Shown here: positions 31,464-32,850 of the stretch, in pieces
Position numbering within the stretch: the first letter of the stretch is position 1
Layout of the letters: each line of letters starts with the position of its first letter
From: Akkermansiaceae bacterium
GTDB lineage: Bacteria; Verrucomicrobiota; Verrucomicrobiia; Verrucomicrobiales; Akkermansiaceae
NCBI GenBank assembly: GCA_023301545.1
Contig: JALZUI010000025.1
Location: 1 to 32,850 of the forward strand
Length of the DNA: 32,850 nucleotides
Direction of reading: 5' to 3'
Program-made: the position numbers and the translations under genes
Notes under the pieces: generated by a model
Seen by the model: only the letters and a program-made list of their open reading frames with translations
Databases searched by the model: none
Told to the model about the DNA's origin: nothing

Positions 31464-31625
31464 ATGAAAACATTCAGCTTCATCGCTATTGTAGTAAGCG
31501 CATTTGCCGCTTCTCTTCTATCATCGTGCAGCGGATGTTGCTCAGGTACGACTCCTGCACCTGGCCTCCGTCCAGCTCCAGTGTTTGCTCCTCTTGCTGA
31601 TTCACCTGTTCATTACCAGAAGTAA
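31464..31625 (+). CDS. Small cysteine-containing lipoprotein 2
   Basis: 53-residue ORF with a clear lipoprotein signal, MKTFSFIAIVVSAFAASLLSSC, where Cys22 follows the lipobox LLSS. The mature part is SGCCSGTTPAPG and then LRPAPVFAPLADSPVHYQK. It lies 33 nt after the first cysteine-rich gene and is followed by a strong terminator 30 nt later, so the two are probably one transcript. The shared tail (KPAPFVFA against RPAPVFA) and similar signal sequences suggest gene duplication followed by loss of most cysteines. Function unknown. Very short, but the signal, gene pairing and terminator support it as real. Confidence 0.6.
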   Translation: MKTFSFIAIVVSAFAASLLSSCSGCCSGTTPAPGLRPAPVFAPLADSPVHYQK

Positions 31626-31655
31626 GTTTCTTTCTTACATCTTTTAAGAACTACT

Positions 31656-31687
31656 ATGAGAGGCTTTGGCCTCTCATTTTTGTTTTT
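31656..31687 (+). terminator. Rho-independent terminator after the small lipoprotein genes
   Basis: ATGAGAGGC (31656-31664), loop TTTG, GCCTCTCAT (31669-31677), then a T-rich run TTTTTGTTTTT. Perfect 9-bp stem. Confidence 0.9.
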
Positions 31688-31741
31688 AGCGTTTCGCTAT
31701 TCGACCGTTTTCTTCTCCAATTCCCATCGCTTCCCCGCCCA

Positions 31742-32850
31742 TTGGTTAAACTTCATCCAGCAACGGTACTACACCGCGCTCAGCTCGTGCTCCTCCGAGT
31801 TCCCCTGCTGAGCGTCTTATTAGCGATCGTTACTGGCCTGTTTTTTGCCAATCAGCAGTATTGGAGCGGAGCGTTTACGGGCGCTCTTTTTCTTCTACTC
31901 GGACTCTCCCGCCCCTGGCTCGCCTTCTTTTCTTTTTTCCTAGGGCTTAGCCTCTTCAACCTCCATTCGGCTAAACACTATAATCTCCTCCACGGACAAA
32001 GCACTATCGCCCAGTTTGCTCATTCCGGCATGGAAGTCACCTGCCAGAAAGCGCTCGTGCTTGGGGTAAAACAATCCACCAAAGGCGTAATCGCGGAGAT
32101 CCGCGCGCCCCTGGTTCGGATTCCTCATAGCTCCCAGACACTTCCCCGTAATTCGCGATACACTCTCTTCTCCCCCTCTCCTTTGTCAGAGGGGCAGCAT
32201 ATCCAGTTTCAAGGTCGTCTGAGCGCCACCCAGACATCTATGAACTTTGGAGCCTTAGACTGGAGCTCCTATAACACGAAAAAAGGACTCACGGGGGCGA
32301 TTGCCGCAGAGAGCGTCCACGTACTCAACTCCACCCATTGGAGCTATCACTACGCCCGCCTCCGTGACCAGCTACAAGAGGGTCTCTTAAGGCGCCTACT
32401 CTATAAGGTCCCTACAGATTCCGACGCCACTTGGGTCATCCCTGCCCTTGTTATGGGTATTGATCCACAGGGCGACGAGCTCCACTCCTTTCGTGATGCG
32501 GGCGCCATGCACCTTTTTGTCGTCAGCGGGCTGCATGTGGGCCTAGTCATCACCATCGTTTGGGGGCTTCTTTACTTCACTCCTCTCAGCTCTCTAGAAA
32601 TTCTTGGGACCTCTCTCATCATCGCCTGGCTCTATGTCTTACTCACAGGAGCAGAGCCCCCGGCCCTCCGTTCAGCGCTCATCATTACGATCTACAGTCT
32701 CGGAATCATTTGGCGACAGCGCGCTAGTGTCTGGAACTCTCTCACCGCCTCTCTTATCCTCATTCTTCTCCTTGATCAATATGCCCTCCGTAGCATCGGT
32801 GTTTTACTCAGCTTTGGTGTCGTTGGCACCTTAATTCTCCTCGTTCAATT
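31742..32850 (+). CDS. comEC: ComEC/Rec2-family DNA-uptake channel, N-terminal part, 3' end outside window
   Basis: Open frame running off the right edge; about 369 codons visible. The N-terminus has hydrophobic segments (LVLLRVPLLSVLLAIVTGLF, then TGALFLLLGLSRPWLAFFSF), followed by a soluble beta-rich OB-like part (VTCQKALVLGVKQSTKGVIA, GQHIQFQGRLSA) and the start of the Competence domain with DAGAMHLFVVSGLHVGLV and LTGAEPPALRSALI, both diagnostic of ComEC. ComEC forms the inner-membrane channel for single-stranded DNA in natural transformation. No ATG exists near the start; TTG at 31742 is the best candidate and gives MVKLHPATVLHRAQ ahead of the first helix. The metallo-beta-lactamase part, if present, lies outside. 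Confidence 0.88.
   Translation, partial: MVKLHPATVLHRAQLVLLRVPLLSVLLAIVTGLFFANQQYWSGAFTGALFLLLGLSRPWLAFFSFFLGLSLFNLHSAKHYNLLHGQSTIAQFAHSGMEVTCQKALVLGVKQSTKGVIAEIRAPLVRIPHSSQTLPRNSRYTLFSPSPLSEGQHIQFQGRLSATQTSMNFGALDWSSYNTKKGLTGAIAAESVHVLNSTHWSYHYARLRDQLQEGLLRRLLYKVPTDSDATWVIPALVMGIDPQGDELHSFRDAGAMHLFVVSGLHVGLVITIVWGLLYFTPLSSLEILGTSLIIAWLYVLLTGAEPPALRSALIITIYSLGIIWRQRASVWNSLTASLILILLLDQYALRSIGVLLSFGVVGTLILLVQ

Overview
The window looks like a chromosomal stretch of a Verrucomicrobiota bacterium, probably marine. This is inferred from an LL-diaminopimelate aminotransferase (DapL), a C-terminal fragment of a secreted sulfatase, Gram-negative outer-membrane proteins (two porin-like barrels, a DUF481 barrel and a TonB-dependent receptor), and many start codons without a clear Shine-Dalgarno sequence. 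No phage, insertion sequence, CRISPR array, rRNA or tRNA was seen.

Layout. (1) 1-3704, minus strand: a zinc/manganese-type ABC uptake operon, in transcription order a His/Glu-rich outer-membrane protein, a TroA/ZnuA-like binding protein, an unknown membrane-anchored protein, an ATPase with a Cys/His-rich N-terminus, and a permease cut by the window edge. (2) 3888-8925: topoisomerase III with a histone-like lysine tail, an alkaline-phosphatase-superfamily enzyme, a sulfatase remnant and a DUF481 protein. (3) 8929-27468: a nitrate-assimilation island. The minus strand carries porin, nrtA, moeA, moaC, a mobA-moaD fusion, moaE, moaA, a MOSC protein, nrtB, nrtC and nrtD. The plus strand carries nirA, a fused iron-sulfur/membrane-anchor subunit and a NasA/NarB-type nitrate reductase. 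A signal-less NrtA-like protein and a LysR regulator, transcribed divergently, close the island. (4) 27659-32850: dapL, a siderophore-type TonB-dependent receptor, two tiny cysteine-rich secreted proteins and the start of comEC.

How it fits together: nitrate would cross the outer membrane through the porin, be captured by NrtA and be imported by NrtBCD. The Mo-bis-MGD reductase, whose cofactor is built by the co-located moa/moe/mob genes, would reduce it to nitrite with electrons probably delivered from the membrane by the fused subunit. NirA would then make ammonium.

The most striking hidden structure is a repeated promoter motif, TTGGCA-like then GCT with GG-N10-GC spacing, that looks like the sigma-54 -24/-12 element. 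It sits 11 to 31 nt before six starts (porin, nirA, nrtB, moaC, the sensor and lysR), always pointing at the gene. At the sensor/lysR boundary two copies form a perfect 15-bp-arm palindrome exactly 21 nt from each start codon. Other unusual items are a roughly 215-residue coiled-coil insertion in NrtB, the MobA-MoaD fusion, and a nitrate sensor paired with a LysR regulator where NasT would be expected.
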